Assembly (NCBI GenBank): GCA_020465985.1
Contig: JAANYP010004403.1
Location: forward strand, 43,981 to 107,980
Length of the DNA stretch: 64,000 nt
Direction: 5' to 3'
Origin: Centrapalus pauciflorus
Taxonomy: Eukaryota; Streptophyta; Magnoliopsida; Asterales; Asteraceae
Position numbers and translations under genes: made by a program. The notes beneath the pieces were generated by a model, which saw only the letters and a program-made list of their open reading frames with translations, did no database searches and was not told the DNA's origin. Position 1 is the first letter of the stretch, and each line of letters opens with the position of its first letter. This document shows positions 33,101 through 43,892 of the stretch, piece by piece.

Positions 33101-33163
33101 TCCATTCCGGACCAGTTTGGAGTTCATGTGTATAACTTGTGACTTCAATGTTATACACAATCT

Positions 33164-34099
33164 CTAGTGACCATTTGATTTGTTAAAAACCCTTTTGTTT
33201 GGTGAGTTCGGCTCATAACCTAGGAAGTATCCTTCGTCAGCCTTTTCACCAAACTTAGGTTGATGTTTTGTTTTCATTAAAGTACATGGTACCCCAAAAG
33301 GTTCGAAGCCAGTTAAATTAGGTGGCCTTTTATTCAAAACTTCATAACATGTTTTCTTCAATGATTTGACAGTAAGGACCTGGTTTAAAACATGGCACGC
33401 GGTATTCACTGCCTCCCCCCAAAACATGGTAGGAAGCTTTGAATCCGATAGCATGGTCCTTGTTGCCTCAATCAATGTCCTGTTTTTCCATTCGGCCACC
33501 CCATTTTGTTGTGGCTCATAAGGTGCACTAAATTGATGCACTATGCCCTTTGATAGGAAATATACACCAATAATTGTATTTTTAAACTCTGTTCCATTAT
33601 CACTTCGAATGCGCTTAACCCTCGTTCCGTAAGAATTTTCCACTTGGTCTAAGAACCCGATGAGCTTTGCAGCCGTCTCGTCCTTTGTACCTAAAAAGAA
33701 AACCCAAGAAAAACGTAAGTAATCGTCAGTAATAACTAAACAGAACCAACTACCACCTATACTCCTTTTGTTGATTGGTCTGAAGAGGTCCATATGCAAC
33801 AAATCGAATGTGGCGGCGATGGAGTTCTGAGTCTTGGTCTTGTGTGCCTTCTTGTGTTGCTTTTAGTTCTTGCACGGTAGACACTTATCCTCGAATTGAA
33901 AACTCTTCATAGGAACACCTTGCACCAATCCATTTTTCGTAATGTAGTTCATCTTTCTCAGGTGCAAGTGTGCCATGCGTCTGTGCCATAATACCGATTC
34001 AGTCTCTGAAGCTTTAGATAACAGGCAAATTGGTCCCATTGAAGATTCTGGCTTTTTCATGTCAAGCATGTACAGGTCATTCTTCCTTGGATCCCTCAT
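33164..34099 (-). pseudogene. pol: RE8 integrase
   Basis: The zinc-binding domain (34099-33863) has VLWHRRMAHLHLRKMNYI and CLPC (HHCC), ending at a stop where RE13 continues. The catalytic core (33802-33164) has LLHMDLF (Asp), IRSDNGTEFKN (Asp) and NGVAEWKNRTL (Glu; the usual AERKNR is AEWKNR). This is followed by FGEKADEGYFLGY of the C-terminal domain. Frameshifts lie near 34090 and 33164. Integrase inserts the cDNA into the host chromosome; the D,D,E residues are all still present. Confidence 0.88.
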
Positions 34100-34448
34100 C
34101 AGTATCCACTCTTCGAGGTACTTTGAACCCCGGTTTTAGCACTAACGCCTCAGTATCAGTAAATAGTAGTGAGTTCTTCTTATCACAGATTTGAGATAAA
34201 CTAATGAGATTGTGAACCAGTTTATCAACGTGATAAACTTGATCCAATTTGATAGTCCCATTAGTGACCACTCCAGTACCAGTGATATTTCCTCCTTTAT
34301 TGCCAGCGAATGATACAAATCCCCGATTCCCTCCCTTGAAGTCTGCAAGTAGACTTCTCTCCCCTGTCATGTGCCTGGAGCAACCACTGTCGACGAACCA
34401 TTTGTTGTTTGGACCTATAGTTATCTCCTTCACATGAAAGAAAATAGG
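34077..34448 (-). pseudogene. pol: RE8 aspartic protease
   Basis: WFVDSGCSRHMTGERSLL carries the copia retropepsin DSG active site. It is followed by GNITGTGVVTNG and HNLISLSQICDK, the standard C-terminal half. The frame is shared with gag upstream across an in-frame TAA (34449-34451), and a frameshift near 34085 separates it from integrase. Confidence 0.88.
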
Positions 34449-34451
34449 TTA
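34449..34451 (-). other. In-frame TAA between nucleocapsid and protease (RE8)
   Basis: Sense GAT-AAC-TAA-CC: gag sequence ending WVPRDN and protease sequence beginning PIFFHV are in the same frame around this stop. RE13 has the same stop in the same place (62328-62330). A second element sharing it argues against a random lesion. Confidence 0.7.
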
Positions 34452-37297
34452 GTTATCACGGGGAACCCAAGCCATAACTGACTTGGTAATACCATTCTCG
34501 TCCACATACTTAAACACTTTCAAATACCCATCTCTCCTTTCAGGTGACTTGGGTTTTTGAATTTGAGCTTGTTGTGGTGCAGAGTGATTTAAGTTCACTC
34601 TCGGCCTTTGTGTAGGTATTTGCTGTGGAGCTCTTGAATAGTTACGATTATAATGCATTTTGATCGGATATCCCTGAGCTCTACCTGGTGTTTGATGTCT
34701 TACAGGGTATGTGACCCAACCGGAGTGTAAGCTCTGCTAGGTGTGGTACTCCTATAGTTCTGTTGCGGTCCTGACCTAGATAGATTAACGACTCTATTTG
34801 GTGAATTAGTCCTAATCACTTCTTTTGGTCGACCTGACACAGGTATTTGTTTCACAGCAGATTTTGGTGCAGCTTGCACAGTTTTCTCGTTATTCTGAGA
34901 ACTACTAGTGCTTGCAACACTTGGAGAAGGCTTAAGTTGTTCCGGCTTTCCAGTCTTAGGTGTAGTATCTACTTTCTTATGCGGACAACTAGAAGCAACA
35001 TGCCCCCTTTCGTGACATCTAAAGCAAGACATTTTGTCAATTGACTTTTGGTGTGTGCCCTTTGACTTAGGTGTCTCACTAGTGTCTGGCTCTTTTGGTT
35101 CAACTATAGCGACTGGTTCATCCTCCTTATCATTAAAGTCAATTTTTTGTTGTCCTACAGGTTTATCACTAGAGGATGGCACAAATTTAACTTTCTTAAT
35201 CTTGATATTATTAGCAGTCACCTTAGTTTCATTTTCCTTTGCAATTTCAGACACTGGTTCCGGTATTTCCTCTGATTCAATTGATTTCTCAGTTTTCTCC
35301 TGAGGTTGAGGTACATACTTATCGTTGAAATGTGGAGGACTCTCATGATATCCTAGACCTACAGGCTTCTTAGACTGACGCTGTGCATCTAAGATTTTCC
35401 CTAGGTTAAGAGATGAGTTCCTAAACTTTTCAAGTTTACTGTTGACCTCAACTACCTTTACCTTAGACTCGGCTAGCTCTACTTCTTTGGATTTAAGCTC
35501 CTTGGTTTATGCCTCAACATGTTCATACTTTAGTTCTAACCTAACACACTGTTCGCTCAGTTTGTCCTTTAGAACTATAACATCCTGTGCATCAGCCTTA
35601 AGCTTATCCCTAAGATCTTGCTTTATATCTACTAAGCTGGCATTATCTGATTTTAATGATTCATTTTGAGCAGATATAATTGGATGTGATTCTAGTACTA
35701 AATTTAACCTATCGTTAGACGTAGTACATAAAACACATAATTCATGAAGAAGAGAAAAGTTCAGAGTTACCTTGCCATGATCTGATTCCACATTGGCCAT
35801 TTGTGCGGCAAACTTCAGAATTGTCTGATCAGATGACTTTTCTACCCACATCGGACTGCTTTCATTCTGACTGCTGTCCCCTGTGATTTCCTCTGCCCCA
35901 TCACTTCCAGTCTCAGTCACTTCAACCATAAAGGCTCTAGCATTCGATTCTGGATGTGTACTCCAGTCATAAGTTCCATCTAGCTGTCTGTCTGATGTAA
36001 CATTGGATAACAGACCAGCTATATTCGCCTAACTGGTTGAACTACTTGGTAGATATCGCCCTTGATATTGACTCTGATACTGTCCCTGGTAGTTCTCTAC
36101 TTTAGGTCTCTGACACTCTCTAGCGAAGTGTCCTAACCCCTGACAGTTGTAACATTTAACCTTGGACTTATCGAATCCAATCTTATTGTTACTAACGTTC
36201 AGATTCCTTCCCGTTCTTTTGGTGAACCGTTTAACTCTCTGAGTTATCATGGCCAGTTGCCATTGCAGATCCATCTCTTCAAGATCATCTAGGTCTACCT
36301 GATCGTAATCCTCATCCCAAAGTGCAGGATCATTAATTTTGCCCTGAACGCAATTGCCGTAAGCGGCCACGAATGAAGCCAACAGATTCAGATGGTCTTA
36401 AGCCGATTTTGCGCTCATAGGCATCTTTGAATATCCTTGAGATGTAGATGTCGGAGTAGCCTGATGCTGCTTTTCTTCTGGTCTAGCGAACCCTAAGAAA
36501 GCCCTACTTAGTAAATCTTCTGTTTCAGCCAGTGACGATGTCTCTCTAGAGAAAAATGCTGTAGCGGTCTTCAATTCAGTTGCCACTGAAGGTTTTGATT
36601 TCCCAAAGTACATAGCAGGATCTTGAACTTGGTCATAATCTGTTTCCTTTTTCAGCAACTCAAAGTGATATGCCCTCAGCGTTCCGATAACATTATCTAG
36701 AGTCAGAGTATAGAACTTGTCTTCATCATGCTTTATTAAGGCCACATACATCTCCCATTTGGCCGGTAAAGCATCCAGAATCTTGCCAATCTTCTTTGTT
36801 TCACTACACTCTACATCATGGCTGTCTAACTCAGTTAGCAAATGATAGAATAGTGTAATAGTCTCATCCAGCTTTTCGTTCTTCAAGGCTTTGAAGATTG
36901 CAAACTGCTGCTTGAGCATTTCCATTCGATTCTTTCTGACCCTCGGGTTACCTTCACACCGTTTCTCTAACGCATCCCACATCTCTTTTGCTGTCTTCTG
37001 AATACGGAAGGTGTGCAAGATCTCCTGAGCTAACGCCATACGAATGATAGCGAATGCACGGTTTTCTGCTTCATACAGCTTTTTGTCGTCGTCTTTCATC
37101 TTTGAATAAGTCACAACCTTTTGTCGTCCTTCGACCTCAGCTGTAGGTGGAATGTATCCTTCGTCGATACAGATCCACATTCGCATATCATTAAACCTTG
37201 CGAAGTCGGCAAACCTATCCTTCAACCAGTAATAATCCTCAATTTTCATTAACTTTGGTGGTGAATTCGCCTTTCCAACCTCATGATCCATCTCCAT
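34452..37297 (-). pseudogene. gag: RE8 gag (UBN2-type capsid, two zinc knuckles, coiled coil)
   Basis: ATG at 37297. Copia Gag domain (37297-36398): IEDYYWLKDRFADFARFNDM, TAKEMWDALEKRCEG, ETITLFYHLLTELDSHD. An in-frame TAA follows (36398-36400), then the frame continues (VAAYGNCVQG) to knuckle 1 CYNCQGLGHFAREC (about 36150-36110). Stop at 36029, coiled coil (35929-35507, with CVRLELKYEHVEA), stop at 35507, acidic linker, then knuckle 2 CFRCHERGHVASSCP (about 35030-34985). A frameshift lies near 34690 and the basic Arg/Gln/Pro-rich tail ends WVPRDN. The three stops are single-base changes relative to RE13. Gag packages the RNA in virus-like particles. Two knuckles with an intervening coiled coil is the Sirevirus pattern. 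Confidence 0.88.
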
Positions 37298-37948
37298 AAA
37301 CCTCTACAGACTTGACATTGTTTCAAATATATTTGAATTCAAACTTAATTAATTTAATTCGAAATTAATTTAAATTAATTCTTTCGAATTTAGGTAAATT
37401 CGAATCTAATTAAATTTAAACCTGTTTGGAATTAAATTCGAATATAAGTTTTAAATTCAGCTAAACTCGAAATTAATGACAAAGTCGAAGGTTCACTAAT
37501 CTCGAAACCACAACTAAATTCGAAGGTCCACTTAAACTCGAAAACCCAACTAAACTCGAATGTCCAAATTCGATCTTAGTGTAAAATCAAAATCCAAGCA
37601 AATTCGAATTGGCCAAATTCGAATCAAACTTTAAGGAAACTCGAAAGGAGCGTATTTTGGTCAAACTCGAAATTTTAGAAAACCCTAATACTCCCTTACT
37701 AAACTCGAGCGCCGCAAATTCGAAAAACGGCTAATACTTCGAGTTTTTCAAGTTTTTCAGATTAAATCTCTATTTTTACAAGTAAAAATACTGATTTTGG
37801 TCAAAAACTTGAACTACAACAAAGTATTTCCCGAAATCTGATTTGTTAAGCTCGAAAAACCTCAAAGATCGTGATATTAACCGTCCAAAAACGTCAAGAA
37901 ACCTAGGATGTTGCTAATGAACACGAAGAACACGAAGAACACTCCTTA
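37298..37948 (-). other. RE8 untranslated leader, rich in AACTCGAA words
   Basis: Non-coding between PBS and gag ATG. Between about 37370 and 37760 I see roughly twenty ATTCGAA/ACTCGAA words with 10-30 bp spacing. Next to the PBS (37919-37943) lie tandem GTGTTCTTC repeats (sense), also present after the PBS of RE6. Confidence 0.75.
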
Positions 37949-37961
37949 GGCTTTGATACCA
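37949..37961 (-). other. RE8 primer-binding site with one mismatch
   Basis: Minus-strand TGGTATCAAAGCC, 2 nt from the LTR. It differs from the initiator-Met tRNA complement (TGGTATCAGAGCC) by one base. Confidence 0.85.
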
Positions 37962-37963
37962 CT

Positions 37964-38589
37964 TGTAAGGTCTTGAACTCACGGATCTATCTAGACGCGA
38001 CACCGTCCAAAGAGTGCGGAATCCTCGTTAGCGGCTTGACGGTAAGATCACACGCACGGAACACGGAGACTACCACGATGTTATACGAACGACAACGAAC
38101 GTACCTACACGAAGATTCTCTCCGAAAACACTCTCTGATTACTAGTAAATTCGAGATCTCATTTGCTTAATTACTCTCCGAAATTCTGCAAAAGTCTCAT
38201 AATTATTCGAGTTAATCCTTCATTATACTGACCAATTCGAGTTTGTCTTAGGACAAACTGGAACCAGGCCCAAGGCCCATTCGAATTTGTCCACCTGAAA
38301 AAATTTGAATTTACCAATATCTACAAATTCGAATATATATCAAATTCGAATTTCTACTTTCATGCTTCTATTTGAACATATGATTTAACTTATGATTGAA
38401 TATATCTTTGACCTTTATGTTTGAACTTCTTGTAATACGTTACACCAAGTTCAAACATACAAACAATAAATATCAAACACACAAAATCACATATGTCAAA
38501 CACTAGCCAATATTCAATATTACGTAATTTGACTTACACAAAATGCCAACTATACTTAGACTGCTATCGTCACACAAGGTGTACCAACA
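37964..38589 (-). repeat. RE8 5' LTR (626 bp)
   Basis: About 97% identical by eye to 25287-25911. The AAATTCGAATTT palindromes are partly decayed: one perfect copy and two variants between 38300 and 38355. It is followed by the TSD copy GTAGG (38590-38594). Confidence 0.93.
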
Positions 38590-38594
38590 GTAGG

Positions 38595-39374
38595 GCATTG
38601 GAGATGGGTTTGGTGGTGGTTCAGTGGAGAGTGTCTTACTGTTGAGTAGGGCTAAAGAGTCAGTGGGTTTAGTGCTTGGGTTTGATAATAAATACAAGGC
38701 TGCTAAAGTGTTTGCCATCTGTTTATGTTGATCTATATCACCTTGATATTTCTTGAGTTCCATTAATACCATATTAATTGAGAAATTTGGAATGTCTAGA
38801 ACTCGTTTGTTAGCTCGAGTTGCGATTTGCCATTCTGGAGCCGAAGAAGAAAGGAACTGGATATTGATGTCATCTTTATCCTTTTTGATGTGAAGTTTGT
38901 TCAGCTCATTAAGAACTGCACAGAACCTTGTGAAGCCTCCTTGAAGAGACTCTCCATCTTTGGCTCGGAACTCAGTAAATTTGGCCTATGCTTCCTCTAT
39001 TTTGGCCCTATCATCTAAATCTGCCCCAACCATTTGCATTTGTAATTCATCCCACATTTCTTTAGCTGACATTTTGCTGTCAACTCCAACAAGGATATCA
39101 GTGGTAAGAGCCTGATAAATGAGATATTATACCCTTTTGTCGGCATGTTGTCTGTCCCTTTCTACATGATGCGGGGACTGGTGGATCAGCATCTGGCCTT
39201 GCAAAACATTCTAGATAATAGATAGCAGGTATCATTATTAGATTGGATCAACATATTCCCATTGGGCTGCATGCCAATGAATTTTAGAAACCTTTGCTTC
39301 CACTGTTCGTCCTCATCTTGATAGATAACAGGTGGTCTATTCTCTGATCCAAGAACAAGGGCTTCTCGAGACAT
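38595..39374 (-). pseudogene. gag: RE6 gag N-terminal (capsid-like) part
   Basis: Start MSREALVLGSENRPP at 39374, then DEDEQWKQRFLKFIGMQPNG. Stops at 39186 and nearby. Downstream, in mixed frames, are copia Gag landmarks: SAKEMWDELQMQ, FTRFCAVLNELNKLHIKKD, then VLMELKKYQGDIDQHKQMAN and a Pro/Thr/Ser linker that reaches the RE8 edge at 38594. It is a different Gag subfamily from RE8. Confidence 0.75.
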
Positions 39375-40291
39375 GATGTGTGAAGTGCTGAATAAAAAAG
39401 TTATGATCTTTTGAAGTGGAAAATGATTTTTCGAATGGACAAGAACCGAATTTTGGATGATCCGAATTCGGGTGAACAGTAACTCGGATGGAATAGAACT
39501 CGGATGATTATAAGTTGTGAACAGTAACTCGGATGGTTGAATAACTTGGATGATGAGTAATTCGGATGATTGAAAACTTGGATGGAAAACAGTTACTCAG
39601 GTAAATGAAAACTCGGATGGCACTATTTCGGATGAACAGTAACTCGGATGGGTAACTTTCAAAGAATCAGAATAACTCCGGTGATCCAAATTCGGTTGGT
39701 GATCCAAATTTCAGATGATCTGAGTTGGTTTTGAAAATATGTAAAACTAAAGAACAAGCAATTTTAGTGATCCGAAAAATGGCATAACAGTATTTCGGAT
39801 GAAGAAAATTTCGGATGGGATCCGAGATTTGGTCCGAAATATGTTAAAATTTGATACGAAATTTGATCCGACTGTGATCCGAGATATGATCCGAGATGGT
39901 CCGAATTTTAAAAGAGTTGAATTAAATCCAGATTTTTAGAATAAATCAAAATCCAGTTTAAAGCCTGAAAATAATTTCTAAATGTTTGGTTTGATTTTTA
40001 AAACAGTTTTTGTGAATAAAAATTAACCAAAATACCTAAAAATCTGGAATTTTTAACTCAAAACCGAGAATACAACTCAAGAACGCAAACTAAAAATTTC
40101 AGCAAATTAGGAATAAAATAAGTAATGATTGAACAAATAGAGCTTGAAATCAGCATAAGAGTGATGGCAGATGATTATAGAATAGATAAAAACTCAATAA
40201 CAAAATATTTAGGGAGGATTTAAGATCAAACAGTGAGTTTTGATGAAGAACACGAAGAACACGAACCGAATCAGTTGAAATCCTCTTCGCA
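39375..40291 (-). other. RE6 untranslated leader with CCGA/ACTCGGATG repeats
   Basis: No coding signal. From 39410 to 39900 there are more than twenty ACTCGGATG / TTCGGATG / GATCCGAAAT words at irregular 12-30 bp spacing, a variant of the TCGA-centred motif seen elsewhere. Tandem GTGTTCTTC (sense) lies at about 40247-40264 near the PBS. Confidence 0.7.
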
Positions 40292-40304
40292 GGCTCTGAT
40301 ACCA
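40292..40304 (-). other. RE6 primer-binding site (tRNA-iMet)
   Basis: Minus-strand TGGTATCAGAGCC, 2 nt after the LTR end at 40307. Confidence 0.9.
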
Positions 40305-40306
40305 AT

Positions 40307-40662
40307 TGTTGTAATCGTCCCAATGAGATAATCAGCATAATATAATAATTTCAGCATAGAATCCAAGCAAAAGAATGATGAACACTCGATTTCTGATATG
40401 AATATTGAGAGAAAAATGTCAGAGGGCGGCGGCCGTAAAATGTTTCTGTATTGAGAGAAAGCCAACGTTGTGGGAAACCCTAAGTGGGGTTTCCCTTACA
40501 TAATTAAATCATCTTTGAGATAATTACATTCAGCCCCCTCTACTTCTAAAACCACAAAGGAAATTACAATAGAAAAAAAATACTTGAAATAAAATACATG
40601 GATATAAAGTAAACTAACTATTACAAAATAAAATCCACATGATTGAAATTTAAAGTCTAACA
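40307..40662 (-). repeat. RE6 5' LTR (356 bp)
   Basis: On the + strand it runs TGTTGTAATCG...AGTCTAACA, followed by the TSD copy GTATG (40663-40667), after which the RE4 env-like frame resumes. Confidence 0.9.
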
Positions 40663-40667
40663 GTATG

Positions 40668-41736
40668 ATCCATTTCCGGTTGGTGATGTAGCACCGGAAT
40701 AAGTTAAAGTGTTAAAAAAAAAGTTGAATTGATGGATAAGTTCTTTAGAAGTTACATTTTGGAGGATGAATCTGAACGTCAGCATCATCTGAGATTTGCA
40801 GTTCAAGAAGAAGTTCAGAAAGAAATCAATGATATGCTAACTTTGTTGAATGAGGATGAAATGAAAAAGAAGAAGATTAAGAAGCTGAAACTTTCTGGAA
40901 AGCTAAATGAAGACTTCATAGAGAAACGAATTAGACTTCCATTCTTGGAAGATCATTTAGAAAAGAAGATATTCTGCAATAAACATGCTCCATGTTCATT
41001 TGTGAAGTTGTTTAGAGTAATCGAGCCAAATAAGCCAAATCTTGTGAACTACGCACATTTCTTGCAGAACAAGACTCAACCACTTGAAAATGTCAGAAGT
41101 GAACACAGGATTGCTGACCTGATTAGAATTGAGAAAGATAAGTTTGTAAATATTTTCTATCGTACTTTCATAGTAACAAGAGCTGACGGAAAGATGTATG
41201 TGTTCAGTGAAGCGGATTTGTTTACGTTAAACTTGATTGATGTTGAAGACCTCTTTGATGAGTTGTGCTAGAATATAAGAGAAGATTATTGCCGATTTTA
41301 ACTTAAAGCTCTATTCCATTTTATGCACAAAAAGTTGGTACTTATGTCGATATAAGATCTACAGATTGGTTTTGAGAGATGGATGAGAAGAATAAATATC
41401 ACAGCGCCAAATCGGTTTATCAAACATATGGATATGCTGAAAGTGTATCAAGTTGTTATGGCTAAGCATCTGGTGGTTATTTACAAAGACAATGATCAAA
41501 AGAAAAGAGCAATGCGGATTGTTGAACTGAATAAGTATTGTGACGGCACTCTTCAGAAAGTCATGACGAGGCTGAAAGGAAAACTGGTTTATGATGCAAA
41601 GTGTCAATCGAAGAAAGGAGTATTAAGTCCAGGTGATAGAAAGATGATGATAGATTTTGTTGCAAATATTGAATCAAAATTAATGAACAGAAAGAGCATC
41701 AGGAGGTTCGAGATGAAGTTGGGGCTTAAAGACTAA
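40668..41736 (+). pseudogene. RE4 env-like ORF, part 3 (C-terminal domain)
   Basis: Resumes in frame after the RE6 TSD. Stops occur near 40700 and 41271. 40729-41271: a Lys/Glu-rich helical segment (EEVQKEINDMLTLLNEDEMK), then SFVKLFRVIEPNKPNLVNYA and FIVTRADGKMYVFSEADLF. 41383-41736: HMDMLKVYQVVMAKHLVVIY and NKYCDGTLQKVMTRLKGKL, matching YSDGTLRLVRADLNKRI of RE6. It ends at TAA 41734-41736, 18 bp before the PPT. Confidence 0.7.
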
Positions 41737-41754
41737 AGACTAATTACCATTCAT

Positions 41755-41767
41755 AAAAGGAAGAGAT
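41755..41767 (+). other. RE4 polypurine tract
   Basis: AAAAGGAAGAGAT directly precedes the TGTTGGGAATT start of the 3' LTR. Confidence 0.7.
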
Positions 41768-42201
41768 TGTTGGGAATTAAAGGTTTATGAATGTAATAAG
41801 TCTAGGGTTTATTTTGTCATTTCTTAATAGTTTGAGTATGCATATAAATAGAAGTATTCGGTACTGTAGCTGTATAGATCAATACACAAAATTGCACGGA
41901 AAGTTCAAGCTTGTACGGATAGGGTTTTCTAGATTTCAGTGCATTCAAAGTTGCGTATTGTAAATCTTCTCTCTATGAATTCAATCATTTAGTTAGTTAC
42001 AGAATATGACTCTTTAATTGAGAGCAATATGTTTTTTCCATTGAGTTGTCTGTTGAAGAACATTTGGAAATGATATTTCCACTAAGAGTATTCCCCTCTA
42101 AACAAAAACATGTGCTTTTGCATCAGATCCGGTTGCCATGGTCTCGCACGTCATGATTGCAATTTGTAAGATTTACAGTGAATTTCAAGATCTGTTCAAC
42201 A
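41768..42201 (+). repeat. RE4 3' LTR (right edge uncertain)
   Basis: Starts TGTTGGGAATT. A TATA box TATAAATA lies at 41843-41850, followed by typical AT-rich R/U5. I place the end at GTTCAACA (42201), but AGATTTACA (42177) is possible. The partner LTR lies outside the window, so the edge and TSD are unverified. Confidence 0.55.
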
Positions 42202-43892
42202 AGAATTGGACTTTATCAGACAAATAGTAAAGAAAAGTTCAAATAATAGTAAAAAAAATATTCAAATAAAGTCAAAAATTTAGTCCTTGATGAAATTTCA
42301 AGTTTTTGACTTCGAGTCTTAAGGACTCGAGTTCCAGTCTGAGAGACTCGAGTTCAATTATGTCAAAATCATAGTTCGAGATAAAATTTGGTTTCACTCG
42401 TGTTCAACTCAAGTGAAAATGTCTTTTGGCCTTTAATGAGTTCGAGTGCAATTGACTTGAGTTTGAGTACACTTAACTCGTGTTCGAGTTGAGTTAATTC
42501 AAGTTTAAATTGGTTTAAGAAAGAATCTCTAAAGAATTGTGAACTTTCAAGACTAGAGTTCAATTTAAGAAGGATTTGAGTTTAAGTATTTATTCACTCG
42601 AGTTCAAGAAATGAAGGACTCGAGATTGAGTTTACTTGACTCGATCTCATGTTCCTCTCAAAAATGTTCCACACGCTGCTTAAGCTTCGAGTATGTCATT
42701 CGAGAATCCGAGTAAGCCTAAGTCGAGTTTTAGTCTTACAGACTCGAAATGAACACTTAGTGAAATTTTCAACTTAAGTAGTGTTTTCACGAGTCTAAGA
42801 ATATCATCATTAAGAATAGTAGCCGTTTTTCATCAAAAAGTCAACTTTCTATAAAAAATACTAAAGTCAGAATCAAATTCAACGAAATAGATATAGTAGA
42901 CTTGGAAAATGATTTATTATAAATTGAAAACACTTTTTAAGCCAATTAACAACAAAAATCAGCCAAAAATTACGATATTCAGAAAAAATGGTTCGACACA
43001 AAATTTGCAGTATTGTGGGTAACAGATTAATCTGGATGATTAGTTATATGTGTTTATGCATATTTGTTATATTTGCTTCATTTGTATCAGACTACCATGC
43101 TATCATCGTTTTCATGAATATGTCAAACATATGATATAATTATCCTATCTTTCTGTTAAAAAGCCATGCCTATGTGATATCGTAAACTCCCTATATGCAT
43201 ACTTATACTACAAAATTTGGATTGGGCGCTGACGCTACTGTGTGTAGGCCGAGTCGGTTAGCCCCCAAGTTGTATGGTAAAACCGGTGTCAGCTATGATG
43301 AGGGGCGTGTAGGAAATTATTGAAATTATGCATCAAATCTATTCATGCATGTTTACATATGTACTTTTATGCTTTTAAATCTTGTGACTCTCTAGGCGAC
43401 GACTTACCCCCGGTTGTGGGGACATTATATTTCAGGCGGAGGAGATAAGGGTAAGGCTTCAGTATGAGGCGTTGACTTTGTTGACTGAGACACTATTATT
43501 TTTGTAGTGACTTTTGAGGGTGGGGTAGAGCCCTATATGACATGGGATGTAAATTTTAACTTATTTAGCATACTTTGGAGTCTGTTAATTATTATCTTGT
43601 GCGGTAGATTTATTTATCGATGATTGACTTTAGAAACTTTAAGAATATCCTGTATTTTTTAGGTATAATGCATTTGAATGGTGAAACTTTAGTTTTTAGA
43701 TATATTCGGTCTTTTCACATTGCCTGTCCCATTGGTTGTTGAGAGAGTGGATGGGAGCACTGTGTTAGTAAGTCGTGTGTATAGAGATTGTGTGCTTGTG
43801 ATTGATGATCGCCATGTCTTGATTGATCTGTTGCCAATAGAGATTAGAAGATTCGATGTTATTGTGGGTATGAATTGGATGACTTCCAGACA
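42202..43892 (+). mobile_element. RE9: degraded Ty3/gypsy (chromovirus-like) fragment
   Basis: 42202-43690 is non-coding. 42290-42740 has about fifteen GACTCGAG/CTCGAGTT words, and 43190-43690 resembles the 3' half of the RE7 LTR in layout (a GGCGG-rich stretch, then AT-rich sequence). It is followed at once by a protease fragment with no PBS or gag between, so it is deleted or rearranged. The left edge against RE4 is not defined by a TSD. Confidence 0.45.
43700..43892 (+). pseudogene. pol: RE9 retropepsin C-terminal fragment (chromovirus/Tekay-like)
   Basis: Open reading of VPLVVERVDGSTVLVSRVYR, CVLVIDDRHVLIDLLPIEIR and FDVIVGMNWM. This is the protease segment found in Del/Tekay-type gypsy elements, where the last words are usually DFDVILGMDWL. 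The catalytic DSG part is missing at the N-terminal side. At 43893 the same frame passes into Athila-type gag sequence. Confidence 0.65.

Larger units (their letters stand above)
25287..38589 (-). mobile_element. RE8: full-length Ty1/copia Sirevirus-like element with env-like ORF (13.3 kb)
   Basis: Minus-strand order: 5' LTR (38589-37964), PBS (37961-37949), leader, gag with two zinc knuckles, conserved stop (34449-34451), protease, integrase, RT-RNase H (to 31107), hairpin array, TATA box, env-like ORF (28930-25953), PPT, 3' LTR (25911-25287). TSD GTAGG is perfect (25282-25286/38590-38594). The LTRs differ at about twenty of ~625 positions by eye. It carries at least four nonsense and several frameshift lesions, and RT has YVDN, so it is not autonomous as read. 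Confidence 0.93.
14343..40662 (-). mobile_element. RE6: Ty1/copia element with env-like ORF, containing RE7 and RE8
   Basis: Minus-strand order: 5' LTR (40662-40307), PBS (40304-40292), leader, gag (39374-38595, 25281-25001, 22976-20735, split by RE8 and RE7), protease, integrase, truncated RT, env-like ORF (17901-14846), PPT (14710-14698), 3' LTR (14697-14343). TSD GTATG is perfect (14338-14342/40663-40667). Without RE7 and RE8 it is about 11 kb. The LTRs differ at about thirty of 355 positions by eye (~9%), against ~3% for RE8 nested in it, consistent with insertion order. Confidence 0.9.
10490..42201 (+). mobile_element. RE4: host Ty1/copia element, 3' part (env-like ORF and 3' LTR), split by RE5 and RE6
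   Basis: RE4 pieces are 10490-11951, 13070-14342 and 40668-42201. Removing RE5 (11952-13064) and RE6 (14343-40662) with one TSD each gives a continuous downstream ORF, PPT and 3' LTR on the + strand. Gag and pol of RE4 lie left of the window beyond RE3. Its env-like protein is closest to that of RE6. Because it is interrupted by every other left-block insertion, it is the oldest layer here. Confidence 0.75.
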
